Shown here: piece after piece, positions 28,686-39,204 of the stretch
Layout: each line of letters begins with the position of its first letter
How positions within the stretch are numbered: position 1 is the first letter of the stretch
Assembly: GCF_041146395.1 (NCBI RefSeq)
Contig: NC_090996.1
Coordinates: 30,528,738 to 30,592,737, forward strand
DNA: 64,000 nt
Source of the DNA: Eulemur rufifrons
Taxonomy: Eukaryota > Chordata > Mammalia > Primates > Lemuridae
Reading direction: 5' to 3'
Program-made: the position numbers and the translations under genes
The notes under the pieces: generated by a model
Seen by the model: only the letters and a program-made list of their open reading frames with translations
Database searches by the model: none
What the model was told of the DNA's origin: nothing

Positions 28686-29777
28686 GAATTTCTAACAAAA
28701 AAATGTAAGCGAATCGTGCAAAAGTAGATTCCAAAGGGGCAACTTGTCCCCAAGTGTCACTTCTGACCCTTAAACAAAGTGGAAATTTTATTTCTTCTCA
28801 TCGACCATAGTTCAGGGTAGACATTTGGACGTCCGTGTAGCACGTGAAGAGAAGCCAAATGCAGTCTCCATCCTCACCTTCTCCAGCCTATGACGTTTTT
28901 CTCTTTGGCTGCCACTGCAGCTGAGTGACTGGGGGTTCTTTTCTTACCATCGTGAAGCTGTCAACACCCATGGTGGGCCCCGCAAAGTATAAAGGACAGT
29001 TTATCCACAGAGCGGTGGCAGCATCATTGTTTATGAAATGATAACTGCTTCAGGTAGCAGCAAGTTCCAACATTAGCACAACAAAAGCTCTGAGCTGGAC
29101 CATCTGTTGCCACGTGGACAATCTGGTGGGTTTGCCAAAGCCATTTATCCGCGTCGAGTGCATATCCACGCCGGCCAGTCCTCACGCTGAGCGGAAAGGA
29201 AATTTAAAGAAAGGCCCGTCATTTATCATTGTAGACAGCTGGGCTGGAGTGTGGGCAGAGAGCACTTTTTTTTTCCTTGAGAAAAACAAAGACCCTGAAG
29301 ATGGGCAACACTTGCTCAGCTCCAAGCTTCCTGCTAACCGTAGTCGCTCCAACCTGCTCCTTTCTTCTTGCTTTGCCCGATTGTAGAAGGGACATTGTAG
29401 TCGTAGGTGCTGGCTTCCCTACCCCAAAAATGTCATGACCAGGTGGCACTTTGGTTCTGAGCTGGAGCGAGTATGTGTATTCATGACCCTGAAAGGGAAA
29501 CTCAAAATAGATCCCTCCTGCTATGTCCGCCGAAGCATCTGCAGCAGAGATCACTGACTTCCGGGCTCACAGACCTCATCTGTGCACAGGCTCTGTGTGC
29601 CGTGTCCTCAGCAAGCTGGGACGTGTGAGCTCTGAACCTCAGCTTCACCTTCTGCAACATGCGGGTAATAACTCCTACCTTGGAGTGCTTTCTGTGCATG
29701 CGAAATCGTATCCTGACTTTCATAGTCCCCATTTCCATAAAAAATATTAAACTGCACGTTTCATTTGGTATAAAGAC
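28686..29777. other. Unique sequence between duplicated blocks; possible conserved noncoding DNA
   Basis: No repeat is recognised. Part of the stretch (28960-29220) keeps several CpGs (ATCCGCGTCGAGTGC, CACGCCGGCC) in an otherwise CpG-poor window, and contains TTATAAATGATAA-like and CACGTGG motifs. Frames of 75-111 codons lack known domains. Confidence 0.3.
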
Positions 29778-30038
29778 AAAGATATTGATATTATGTATTA
29801 AGACATTTTCTTTAACCTAAAGTGTATTCTTTCCTTCTGTTTTTAACATTTTCATGGACCTTGAAAGTTATTGTGAGCCCTAGGTATTGTGTCTACCATG
29901 TCTAATGGATAAGTTGGCTGTGTGTGTGTGTGTGTGTGTGTGTGTGAGTCTGAGATGAAATACCATGGAGGGTGTGCACCTGGCATCATTGTTAGCAACA
30001 GGTGGTTTCAAGGTGGTTAAACTCACAGTCCAGAAACT
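29778..30038 (+). repeat. Duplicated block, copy B
   Basis: Matches 28408-28685 from AAAGATATTGATATTATG to CTCACAGTCCAGAAACT. Its right end is the head of a MIR that continues for a further 25 bases here, whereas in copy A the MIR text is lost after the same point. Copy B is therefore the more likely original. Confidence 0.92.
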
Positions 30039-30066
30039 TCAAGTCCTGCCTCTGTTGCTTACAAGC
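30010..30066 (+). mobile_element. MIR SINE, sense, left part (split)
   Basis: AAGGTGGTTAAACTCACAGT and CAAGTCCTGCCTCTGTTGCT with TACAAGCTACT are the MIR head. A TA-rich microsatellite and a DNA transposon separate it from the core at 30618. Confidence 0.8.
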
Positions 30067-30069
30067 TAC

Positions 30070-30123
30070 TTTATACATACATACATATATGTATGTATAT
30101 GTGTATATACATACACACGCATA
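30070..30123 (+). repeat. (TACA)n/(TATG)n complex AT-rich repeat
   Basis: ACATACATACATATATGTAT continues as GTATATGTGTATATACATAC; much of it is self-complementary and may extrude as a cruciform. Confidence 0.92.
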
Positions 30124-30125
30124 TA

Positions 30126-30513
30126 CAGATGTTCCTCTACTTACAATGAGGATACATCCCAATAAACCCATTGTAAGTTAAAATTATTGAAGTTGAAAAT
30201 GCATTTATAATAGACCTAACCTACCAAACATCACAGCTTAGCCTAGCCTACCTCAAACATGTTCGGAAAACTTACATTAGTCTACAGTTGGGTCAAATCA
30301 TCTAACACAAAGCCTATTTTATAATAAAGTATTGAATATTAATGTCTCATGTAATTTATTGAACATTATACTGAAAGTGAAACACAGAATGGTTGTATAG
30401 GTACCCAAAGTATGGTTTCTACCAAACATGTATCACTTTTACATCATCATAAAGTCAAAAAACCATAAGTTGAACCATTGTAAATTGAATTATTATAAGT
30501 TGGGGACCGTCTG
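30126..30513 (+). mobile_element. Complete Tigger-like (TcMar) MITE
   Basis: Starts CAGATGTTCCTCTACTTACA and ends ATAAGTTGGGGACCGTCTG; the ends are inverted repeats and TA flanks both sides (30124-30125, 30514-30515). Internal phrases are AACCTACCAAACATCACAGC, TTAGCCTAGCCTACC, TACAGTTGGGTCAAATC and ACATCATCATAAAGTC. It is a non-autonomous element of a common placental family; I give no subfamily name. Confidence 0.9.
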
Positions 30514-30617
30514 TATATATACATTCATATAGATGTATTATATGTATTTATATAGGTGTATATGAATATAAATTTCTGAAACACGAATATATATGAAATG
30601 GTTAAAATACACTACTG

Positions 30618-30726
30618 TTACCTATCTACCTCAAAGGGTGGTTATGAGAGCTGTATGGATTAATTTATATAAAACCCTTAAGGAAGTTGCCTGGAATCAA
30701 ATAATTCTGTGCTAAATGTTAGCTGC
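30618..30726 (+). mobile_element. MIR SINE, sense, right part
   Basis: GTTACCTATCTACCTCAAAG, GGTGGTTATGAGAGCTGTAT and GTGCTAAATGTTAGCTGC complete the MIR begun at 30010. Confidence 0.75.
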
Positions 30727-30784
30727 TCCCTGGCTCACTTTGCTGACTATCTTATTTATAGGACAGCAAGTGCATTGAGAAGCA

Positions 30785-30835
30785 GCACACATAGTGGTTG
30801 CGAGCAGAACCTCTGGAGTCAGAAGAACTTCATGA
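30785..30835 (+). mobile_element. MIR SINE head fragment
   Basis: CACATAGTGGTTGCGAGCAG and ACCTCTGGAGTCAGAAG match the MIR head. Confidence 0.6.
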
Positions 30836-31194
30836 ACATGAAATAAATACCTGAGAAAATGTCACTGCTGCATTGAGGTCCCAACTTGAGCCATTCTGCT
30901 CTGGGACATTTTTTTTTTTTTTTTACCAAATCCCATTTAAATGACCAGTGTCACACGTATACAAAATTGAGGAGGTGGCTAATGATGCGTGAGCACATTT
31001 TATGGGAATCCACTTGACCTGCAAGAGATCAATTCCGTGATTTGATTAAAGGCTTAACCTTTTCAAGTCTCTCTTTGACCCTATGTTCACAGATAAATCT
31101 CCAAAGCTGATAGATCCTGACATTTAAGAGTTTGGTTCAAGGAAAGGTGATATTCCAGTTTCCATTTTCCTAATAGAGATGAGATAGACTCAGT
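30836..31194. other. Unassigned sequence with T tract
   Basis: No element recognised. A 16-base T tract lies near 30909-30924. Confidence 0.4.
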
Positions 31195-31300
31195 CATGCC
31201 ATTAATTTGCTGTATCATTTTGTATAACTCTCATATGCTCTCTTGGCCTCAGTTTCCCCATTGGTAAAACAGTAGAGTTAGGCTTAGGAAGCATGTTTAC
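31195..31300 (+). mobile_element. MIR SINE fragment, sense
   Basis: CTCTTGGCCTCAGTTTCCCC and ATTGGTAAAACAGTAGAG are the MIR core. Confidence 0.8.
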
Positions 31301-31474
31301 AACTTTGCTTCTCAGAGTGGAGGGGTTTTCTAAGGTGCTTCCAGCAGCTCCTGGGGAAGTTCAGCAGGCAAGACCCTGCCCCTCGCTTCTTGCAGAAAGC
31401 TTCATTGTCATCTCTGTAACTTCTTGGATTTCACATAAGATATGAGTTGAACAAAGAGTTTTATGGCTAAAAAA

Positions 31475-31570
31475 TTAAGGTATGCCAAACACTGAACTAC
31501 ATGACATCTCTATTTTATCCTGAATGCTCCTGTGAAATCAGGCAACCCTGAATCTTTTACTTTCTGTCAA
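31475..31570 (-). mobile_element. MIR SINE fragment, antisense
   Basis: TATGCCAAACACTGAACTAC and ATCCTGAATGCTCCTGTGAA match the complement of the MIR 3' half. Confidence 0.55.
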
Positions 31571-31892
31571 CATGATGGGAAAAAAGCAAATGACTCTTGG
31601 GTGCATAACCTTGAACTCTAAAGGGACCGAGCCTACTGTAACCATGGCCAGACGGCATCTGCATCCTGAACCATCATAACACTCCTCTCTCCTCTTCTGA
31701 AGACATCAGAAATTAGATGACAGAGAAGCAGTTCTATGGAATGGAAGCCTCCATTATTACCTCTTGCTGCACTTAATCCTGAGTAGCTCTATAAGTGGAC
31801 TCTTGCAAACTCAAGTATGTGGGACCAGTAGAGAGGAAGTCAGAACTTGGTCATAAAGCATTTTAGAAGAACAGATTTAGGTTTTCTGTTGT
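31571..31892. other. Unassigned sequence
   Basis: No element recognised. Confidence 0.4.
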
Positions 31893-31996
31893 CCGACCAG
31901 TCCAGCAATGGAATGGGCTGCCTTGTGAAGCAGGTAGTCCCCGTCACGGAAGATGCTCAGAGACTGGATGATGCCTGGTGAGGATGCAGTAGATCA
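31893..31996 (+). mobile_element. L3/CR1-type LINE fragment
   Basis: GGAATGGGCTGCCTTGTGAA, GTCCCCGTCACGGAAGATGC and AGAGACTGGATGATGCC follow the conserved 3' region of the CR1/L3 group. This is among the oldest recognisable elements in the window. Confidence 0.7.
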
Positions 31997-32303
31997 GCTG
32001 CATTCAAAGTGTGGTCTGAACACTGACACTGGCCCACACATTGTTACTGGTCTGCAGCTAAGTAGATTCAGAAAGTGGGAGCAAGCATTCATAAAGTTTT
32101 CTGGCAAATTAACAGAGTAATTTTATATTCATTGAATCAAATGGTAATAAAAAATAATTGAAATAACTTGGACTTGTATATTATACATTTAATTTCATTC
32201 TCTTAATAACTTATTTTTTTAAAATAAAAGTATTGGTCTGTGGATGCATTAAAAATTTAAAAGGCTAGTCCTTTACCATAGATAGTTTGAGAAGCGCCTG
32301 TGT
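31997..32303. mobile_element. hAT-type non-autonomous DNA transposon
   Basis: Left end TTCAAAGTGTGGTCTGAAC and right end AGTTTGAGAAGCGCCTG resemble hAT-Charlie inverted repeats, and GCCCACACATTGTTACTGGT, GGTCTGTGGATGCATT lie between. The middle is AT-rich and contains no transposase. Confidence 0.6.
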
Positions 32304-32391
32304 AGAGGGTTTTCTGTCGTTGGGTAGAAAAGTTGGGCTGCACCAACATTAAGGTCCTTAATAAGACTGAGATATATACATTTTAACAAAT

Positions 32392-32450
32392 AACACATGA
32401 AAATTGCCTAGCACGGTGCCAGGCACATAACAGGTACTCAGTACACTCCA
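32392..32450 (+). mobile_element. MIR or L2 tail
   Basis: TGCCTAGCACGGTGCCAGGC and ACATAACAGGTACTCAGTAC match the shared 3' end of L2 and MIR elements. Confidence 0.65.
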
Positions 32451-32779
32451 TTTTTTATCCTAATCACATGACTATTATACTCCATACCTTGAGGTCAACC
32501 ATTTGTGCACAAAAAATTAAAATATCGTCATATTTACATGGGAGGAAAGCTGGAAATGCTCCATTGCAAAGTCTTTGCATCTGTGACTGCCTATACATTC
32601 TCACAAAAATATATATGCATACGTATACATACTTACATTTTCTTTATATTGTGGGCCTCTGAAAATAACCTTTCCTTTCCTTTTCTGCCATGGGTTTTGT
32701 TTTTCATTTGTATAGTATGCATCAAGTGGGATGCAGTCAAGCCACCACCACTTACAGATATCCCAGTTTTTAAAAAAGA
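32451..32779. other. Unassigned AT-rich sequence
   Basis: No element recognised with confidence; part may belong to the following L1. A (TA/CATA)-rich patch lies at 32605-32635. Confidence 0.4.
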
Positions 32780-33085
32780 GTTATGTAACAGTTTATTTGG
32801 GATTTATAGGATGTATATATCTAAGAAAAAATTTCCTTTATTGTAAGGTATATGGCACTTAATTTAGGTCATTATTCCTGGTTTTACATCATCTGAGTGA
32901 TGAATGTTTTTCTGAGTCTTTACGTTTAATTGTTGCCAGTTTAATTGGTGTAAAATGACATTTCCTTGTTTTAATTTATCTGATTATTGATGACGTTGAG
33001 CCTCTCTTCATTTACTTATTAGTCTTCCTCCTCTGTAAATTTCCCATTCATATTGTTGTTTATTTTTCTGTTTTGACCTAGCTTA
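32780..33085 (-). mobile_element. Old L1 3' region, antisense
   Basis: TTAATTGGTGTAAAATGACA, TTTCCTTGTTTTAATTTATC, GACGTTGAGCCTCTCTTCAT and TCTGTAAATTTCCCATTCAT match antisense L1M text in order. The left boundary is uncertain. Confidence 0.65.
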
Positions 33086-34617
33086 GTGTTTTTTTTTTTT
33101 TTTGAAAACATTTCTATTTGAACTGGACTTTGGAAGCAAACATTGATATTTGAGCCCTGGAATTACAGTGACTCACGGATGGCATAATGACCTCCAGGCT
33201 GGGACAACAGAATGGGAGGCTGACTAGCTGTCTCTCCGACCACTAGGTGGCAAACGCAAACTCTCCCAGCAGTTGCCATCAGACACTATTTAAACACACA
33301 GGCCGGGGTCAGTCACGCACAAAGAGATGATGAACAAGTGGAGTGTAGACTGGGGCAAGCTGGAGTCAATTCTCCCGACCACACCTGACCAAAGAGTTGA
33401 TGATTTCTTTAGTGAAGAGGGTTGGAAATGATGCGCGAGCTGACTCCATGATAAATCATTTCTGCTTTTCTTTGCACACTGTGGGTTTCACTATGCTCAG
33501 CTAAGCCTATTTTTCCTTTTCTAAAAAAATTTATGCAAAATACTAAATTAAAAAAGTCCTATCAGATATTCCTACTTACCTGTGTATCTCACTAATGAGT
33601 TTAGCCACCATTCAGGTGACCACTGTGGGAGAATCAAGTGTCAGGCCGCCTTATAGAATACTGCTTTAATTAACAAGTTGGTTTTTTTTTTTTTTTTTTT
33701 TCCTGCTCAGGTGTGTGAGATAGTGCATATGCAGCCAGTGGCTCAGACACAGCGAAAATGAAAATGAATGTGTGTGCTACGTTTGGACAGATGAGACCCC
33801 AACCTGCCATGCTGTTGCAGAGTGATGGCTTTTACATTGGAAGGGAGCCGTTCCCCACCATAAAGTTGGAAGGTGGCCGTGAGCCTATCCACGTTTGGCA
33901 GGTTTGAGGAGTCCAGATGTCCGTCATGAAATGGGTTATTTAATGTATCTGTGGGCTGTTTGCAAAATGGGAAGGCCTCCATTTTTGTAAACACCAAGTG
34001 GGCAAATGCCAAATGTGTTTGCCATCAACACCAGTGTGTACATGGGTATTAAGTGCACATAAAGGGTCCTTTCTATTCAATTCCATGCAAATCAAACATT
34101 TGCATTTCAATTCATATCCACTTAATTCTATTTCCTACACAGACCGAGCTCGATTAGGTCACCCTGCCAAATGGTGGTGTCTCCTGAACCTCTTTCCTAT
34201 GGGGCAATGGGGCAATAATCAAACTCATCTCAGTCTATGTACCATGCGGAGGTGGCATGAGGCTGACCCTCACTCACGTTCATCATAACTCATCATCAAA
34301 TCCAACTTACCTGAAAATAACTGGAAATACCTGACAATAACTCAGTGAGACAAGGTACCCACCATCCCATTCAGAGATTCAAATTCAAAGCTTCCTGGGG
34401 GATTCAGGAAGCGGTGAGTTTGGTAAACACTCCCAAATAATTCTCGTGACACTGTTGTGTGGCTCACAGGCTTACAGACGTCACTGTAGAGTAGCAACTG
34501 GCTTCACTTATGGTGAAGGTTGGGGAATGGAACAAGTCCCCGTAGTAGCTCCATCTAAGTAGGTTAGAGAATGGTCCATCCTGGACATTTACATCTCACC
34601 TGGGAGATGCCATGCAT
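33086..34617. other. Unique sequence; possible regulatory DNA
   Basis: No repeat is recognised in 1.5 kb apart from T tracts (33091-33104, 33680-33701). The part 33160-33450 is GC-moderate with retained CpGs and holds a CTCF-like motif. A frame of 96 codons (33998-34288) has no domain. Confidence 0.35.
33240..33253 (+). promoter_or_regulatory. CTCF-like core motif
   Basis: CCACTAGGTGGCAA fits the CTCF core CCASYAGRKGGCRS at every position but the last. It lies in unique sequence, not in a repeat. Single motif matches occur by chance, so binding is unproven. Confidence 0.45.
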
Positions 34618-34862
34618 ACTGGCATGGGCATGGAATCTGGAGACAGACAGACGTTGGGGACAATCCTGCCTAGACTACGTGCTGGCTGTCTTAGTTTGAG
34701 ACTGGCACTTTACCTTTTTTAACATCAATTTCCTGACACATAAGCTGGGGTTTACTTTTCAGGGTTTTTGAGGGACTCAGAGATAACATAATTGAGTGGT
34801 TACCATGGTGCCTAGCATGTAGTAGGCACTCGATAAGTGGTGACTTATTTTCTTATTATTAT
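34618..34862 (+). mobile_element. MIR SINE, sense, near full length
   Basis: GGAATCTGGAGACAGACAGA, the decayed middle, TTTTTGAGGGACTCAGAGAT, TGCCTAGCATGTAGTAGGCA and CTCGATAAGTGGTGACTTAT follow the MIR order. Confidence 0.85.
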
Positions 34863-35619
34863 GGTTAATATCCCTTTAAATTCCAATGATCAGATCTTAG
34901 TCACAAATGAATTGGAACAAGGAAGATCTTCCAGAATATCACCCCCTCCCCCTCCACTTTCTGCTTCTCCCTCCTGGTTTCGGTTTCTCTTTAAGTGGTA
35001 ATGCTGGTTTCAGATGAGATGTTCCCTTCCTTGTATTTTAAATACCGAAGGAAGTCAGATTTTGACAGCTCTCATCTGCACAAACGTGATGCCGGGAGAA
35101 CGGATGTGGAGGAAAGCAGAGGCTCCCTCTCGGCCCACGTGGCGGTGTGCAAAGTGGCTGATTAGCCAGATATTTTTAAAGTTTCATGGGTGCAAGGCAG
35201 CCTCCGCTAATGAGAGTTTTAGGGGATTTCTCAAATCTAAAGTGAAGGGTGCCAAGAGTGGAACATGACCTTGGGGCTTTCCTGTACGTGTTAACTAATA
35301 TTACAAAGAACTCTCAGAAAACCCTCTGAAGTCAACTTCTGCGGGAGGAGTGGGGGGGGAACAGGTGAGGCTCTGTGGACTGGGAAGGGAGAGTTAATGA
35401 TGGCTGCTATAAATAGATCGCTTCCGAAGGCTGGGGCAGAATATCAAGGGTAGTTTGCAAAGAGCAGGAGATGGAGAGCTCTGAGCCAGAAATCGCGTCA
35501 AGGGTCCTCATGACACTGTTTTATTTGGAGGCAAAAGTGAAAAACAGCCATGCGTAGTCACCAAAGCATGAGGCTTATGGGGATCTAGCAGGGCCCCCCA
35601 ACTACCACATATACCCCAT
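34863..35619. other. Unassigned sequence
   Basis: No repeat recognised. An 84-codon frame (35014-35268) is without a known domain. Confidence 0.4.
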
Positions 35620-35633
35620 TAATAGCTCTTTTA

Positions 35634-35934
35634 TTTTTTTTTAGAGACAAAGTCTCCCTCTGTCTCTCAGGCCAGAGTACAGTGGTGGTGTGATCATAGC
35701 TCGCTGCAGCCTCAAACTCCTAAACTTACACCATCCTCCTGCCTTAGCCTCTGCAGTAGGTGAGATGACAGGTGTGTGCCACCAGCCTCAACTAATTTTT
35801 TATTGTTTTTCTATGGAGATGAGGATCTTGCTATGTTGTCCAGGCTGGTCTTGAATTCCTGACCTCAAGCAATCCTCTGGCCTTGATTTCCCAAAGAGCT
35901 GGGATTACAGGCATGAGCCACCATACCCCAGCCT
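35634..35934 (-). mobile_element. Alu SINE, antisense
   Basis: Complement of a dimeric Alu: AGACAAAGTCTCCCTCTGTC, TCGCTGCAGCCTCAAACTCC, the middle linker AATTTTTTATTGTTTTTC, TTGCTATGTTGTCCAGGCTG and GGGATTACAGGCATGAGCCA. Flanks TAATAGCTCTTTTA (35620-35633) and TAACAGCTCTTTTA (35935-35948) form a 14-bp duplication with one mismatch. Confidence 0.93.
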
Positions 35935-36007
35935 TAACAGCTCTTTTAAGGAGTCAAATCTGCCATAAGTGATGGCCTCAGCTCATTGGGAACTGAGGTA
36001 TCCTGCA

Positions 36008-36208
36008 CACCTCTTACGTGCCAACCCTTGTACTTGGCAGTTCACATAGGCTGGGTCCATCCGCCATGGCGACTGTGGAGAAGGTACCCTATTCCTATCT
36101 TACAGGCTGTGCAACTGATACCTTGGAGAGGCTGCCCAGACTTCATACAGATACTAAGTGTCGGGCAGGATTCGGACTCAGGACTCAGGAATCCCTGTAC
36201 TCGTAGCA
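36008..36208 (-). mobile_element. MIR SINE, antisense
   Basis: CTTACGTGCCAACCCTTGTA, CTATCTTACAGGCTGTGCAA, CAGATACTAAGTGTCGGGCA and GGATTCGGACTCAGGACTC match the complement of MIR. Confidence 0.75.
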
Positions 36209-36694
36209 GCTGACTTACTAGGACATAGGGTATGAACTGTGAGACTTAAGCGGGTGGCTGATAAGGGCACTTGGGAAAGTAAAGAGGGATGCCACAGGGG
36301 TCCATGAGGATTAAGTGGCAAAGCTGGGACTCCTGCACAGGTCAGATTCCTCTCAATGAAGTGGGGACAGATGCATTACAAGCAGACAGGCTACGCATTG
36401 CCATCTGAGATCCAGGCGGCAGGTGACGGAAGAGGGGACTCACTGAATATATGATTTGAGCAGTAGAATTTTTTCTTCTAGTCAGGGAGTCCCACCCAAG
36501 CAAAGAAAGGGGTTATGGAAGAGCTTAAACTTGAGTGGGACATTCTGTTGTCCTGTAGGGGAAACTGAGGCAGAAACTAAGGTGAGTGGACTGGATCATT
36601 ATGGATTGGCGAAAAGAGTGTCAATAAAAGGTGGGACTCACGGTTACCCGGGGATGCAGCCAGCTCAGTGCCAGGTGCTTTTCCAGGCCTGCCG
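36209..36694. other. Unassigned sequence
   Basis: No element recognised. A 183-codon plus frame (36456-37007) starts here but runs on through L2 and MIR text and is judged spurious. Confidence 0.45.
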
Positions 36695-36810
36695 GGTATT
36701 GAACTTGAGGGGTTTTCTTGGTATGTTTCTGGACCCTGTGTCAATCACCATCATACCCGCTAAGGACTTAGCATGGTGCCTGGAACACAGTATTGCTCAG
36801 GCTTCATCCT
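36695..36810 (+). mobile_element. L2 LINE 3' tail
   Basis: TTTCTGGACCCTGTGTCAAT, TAAGGACTTAGCATGGTGCC and TGGAACACAGTATTGCTCAG match the L2 3' end. Confidence 0.55.
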
Positions 36811-36861
36811 TGCCCTACCTCACCGTGAGCCTCCTCCACCTGCGTGCATGGTATGTGGCGG

Positions 36862-36995
36862 GGGAGCTAGAAATCTTAGGTTTAAGGACTCGTTCTGCAG
36901 CTGAGTTCTGGGTCGACTTTGCGCAAGCCCACCAACTTCTCTGCGGAGTTTCTTCATCTGCAGAATTTGTAAAAAATTCCTTCTGGGACTCTGCA
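36862..36995 (+). mobile_element. MIR SINE fragment, sense
   Basis: TGCAGCTGAGTTCTGGGTCG, CACCAACTTCTCTGCGGAG and TTTCTTCATCTGCAGAATTT follow the MIR head and core. Confidence 0.7.
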
Positions 36996-37639
36996 GAAAA
37001 TACATAACCATGCTCCTTATATCCTAGCCATCTGGGGCACGGCCCAAAGGGATGGATCTCAAACTTGAAATATCGTTGAAGTCTCCTACTTTATCTTAAA
37101 ACACACACACGCATAAACACACACATACACACACACTGTACTCTGCTCCATAATATATTCAAGTTTTCTTTAACATAAAATAATGTTGTCCCCCGCACCC
37201 CCCAAATTAAGTACAGTTGATATTCTAGGACGATGCCTTTCTTCCTGGCATCTTCATATGCCTCCTGGTACACCGGGTGCCTCAGTTTAAAAGCCCTTTG
37301 AAAAGAATAAAGCAAAAAAATAAAAGAAAACTATAAAGCACTGAACAAGGGCAAGGCATTCTTAGAGTTCTTATTTATTAATAAATAATTGTTTTAAATA
37401 ATGAATGCCAATCAAATCCACTTAAGTGGCCCAAGTCCTTCAAGACTTAGAGACAGCCTCAGCCACAGCTAAAGGAAAACACAGCTGGAAGGAGAATCTC
37501 TCCCCTTCTGAGTCAGCTCTGGTGAGCATCTTTTTCCTCCAGTGCTGCTGGCTTCTAGGTTGGGCTACGTTTTCAATCACACCTCATAGGGACAATAAGC
37601 ACAACAGCAGTAGCGATAGAAAAACGACAACTCAACTGA
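36996..37639. other. Unassigned sequence with (AC)n
   Basis: Only the AC-rich microsatellite at 37098-37136 is recognised. TTATTTATTAATAAATAATT at 37371-37390 is a near-palindromic AT patch. Confidence 0.4.
37098..37136 (+). repeat. (AC)n microsatellite
   Basis: ACACACACACGCATAAACAC continues as ACACATACACACACAC, an interrupted CA repeat. Confidence 0.95.
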
Positions 37640-37822
37640 CTACCTTTGCAGCACTGTGCTAAATGTTTTACAAGCATTATCTCATTTCTTCCTTATACCA
37701 GAGCCACATATTAGTAGTAGGTATCATAGGCAATTTTCAGAAAAGGACACAGAAGCTAAGGGAGGTAATTCTTCCAAGGGCACACAGTTAGGTAGAAGTG
37801 GAAGCAGGATCGAAGTACAGTT
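37640..37822 (-). mobile_element. MIR SINE, antisense
   Basis: GCACTGTGCTAAATGTTTTA, CAAGCATTATCTCATTTCTT, GTAGTAGGTATCATAGGCAA, ACACAGAAGCTAAGGGAGG and GGCACACAGTTAGGTAGAAG match the complement of MIR well. Confidence 0.9.
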
Positions 37823-37833
37823 CCAAAGCAGAG

Positions 37834-38068
37834 GTCTGCAAACCACAAACCACACCCCATCCCATGGGGCAAATCTGGCCCACCACCTGTTTTTATAAAT
37901 AAAGTTTTATTAGCATACAGCCATACCCATCCATGTTTGTATTATGTGTGTCTACTTTTTTGAGCTACAATGGCATAGCTGAGTTGTTACAACAGGGATG
38001 TAAGGCCTGCAAAATAAAAATTATTTACTATTTGGACCCTTCCAGAAAAAGTTGGCTGACCCACGTCT
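37834..38068 (+). mobile_element. hAT-type non-autonomous DNA transposon, near complete
   Basis: AGGTCTGCAAACCACAAACC, GGGGCAAATCTGGCCCACCA, CCTGTTTTTATAAATAAAGT, TTTATTAGCATACAGCCATA, ATGGCATAGCTGAGTTGTTA and AAAAGTTGGCTGACCCACG follow a common mammalian hAT repeat from one inverted end to the other. Confidence 0.85.
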
Positions 38069-39204
38069 AGGGCTCTCACTAGTTGTCCCCATTCTTATTT
38101 TTAACAGAGGACCTGTCTGTGTGTGAGCCTGACCCTGAAGTCCCATTGAATGCAGAAGAACCTGAGAGCTGAGAGCCATGTTTGGTTCAGAAGAGGAAAG
38201 CCCGGATGGGAGAACTTCGCTGTGTCTGCTTTGCTTCCAAACTGCGGACCTGCAAGGCTCTGCCCAAATCATCTCCTCCAGCCCATTCTCTGTACTGCTG
38301 CTCCTGCAACCTTTGGACGGCTCACCTTCCCACTTGCAGAAATTTCTTCCATGGCTCCTGTAGCCTTGTCCTCACGCCCAAATTCCTTCACATGACATCA
38401 GAAGGTTTGCATGACCAAGATCATTTGCATCTTTCTGGCCTCCATGGTTGACTTTTTTTTTTTTTTGAGGAGGGAATTTCTGTCTGTCTCCAACATTTCC
38501 GCATTTCTCAGCATCCTCCTAAAATGTTTCTCTTTTGCCTAACAGGTGGGCTGCTGACAGGGCTAGCAGAGCTCGGGTTCACGTGTGCTGGTAGGTGGAG
38601 CTCCCGTGCCTTTGGAGATGCCGTGTGGTCCCCCTCTCGCAATGACTGCTCCCGGGGGTAGGAACACATCCCCTGCCTGGTCCCCCTCTGCTCCGGTCCC
38701 CCTCTTCTCCACGGGTGGGGAAGTTAGGGCAGGTTCTCTGCTGCGGTTCCAAATTCCATAGATTCAGAGGGGAAGGAGTTTGCTGTTCCTTCACCTCGGC
38801 TCTCACCAGGGCTATACAAAGGTGGATTTGGCGTGCTGGCTAAGCCACCAACAAGAGAAGGTGGCTGCTGAGTGTAGAGATTGCTGCTGGGAAACTCACA
38901 CATGAAAAGCAGTGGATGACAGGATTTGGCCATTACTGTGTTCCCGGATGAAAAGCCCAAACTCACTTGGAAATCTAACAGCCTTCACCTTCATGCTGGA
39001 CACATGGGGCCGCATTCAGCTCCCCTGAGACCTCAGGACTCTCTTCACGTTGCCCCTTTGTTTGTGAGATGCGCCCCTCTCTTTCTCTGACTGTCTCCTT
39101 CTTATTCTTAAAAACTCAATGCAGGATTTGTATTTCTTTAGGAAGGGTTTTCTATGATGCCCAGTTGGATTTGTATGTTTCTCCCCCAGGTTCCAACAGC
39201 TTCC
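38069..39204. other. Unassigned sequence
   Basis: No repeat recognised in 1.1 kb. A 12-base T tract lies at 38453-38466. Frames of 60-89 codons carry no familiar domain. The region is moderately GC-rich. Confidence 0.4.

Noticed and set aside
36456..37007. 183-codon plus-strand frame
   Set aside because: Its second half is an L2 tail and a MIR fragment; the product has no familiar motif. A chance open frame.
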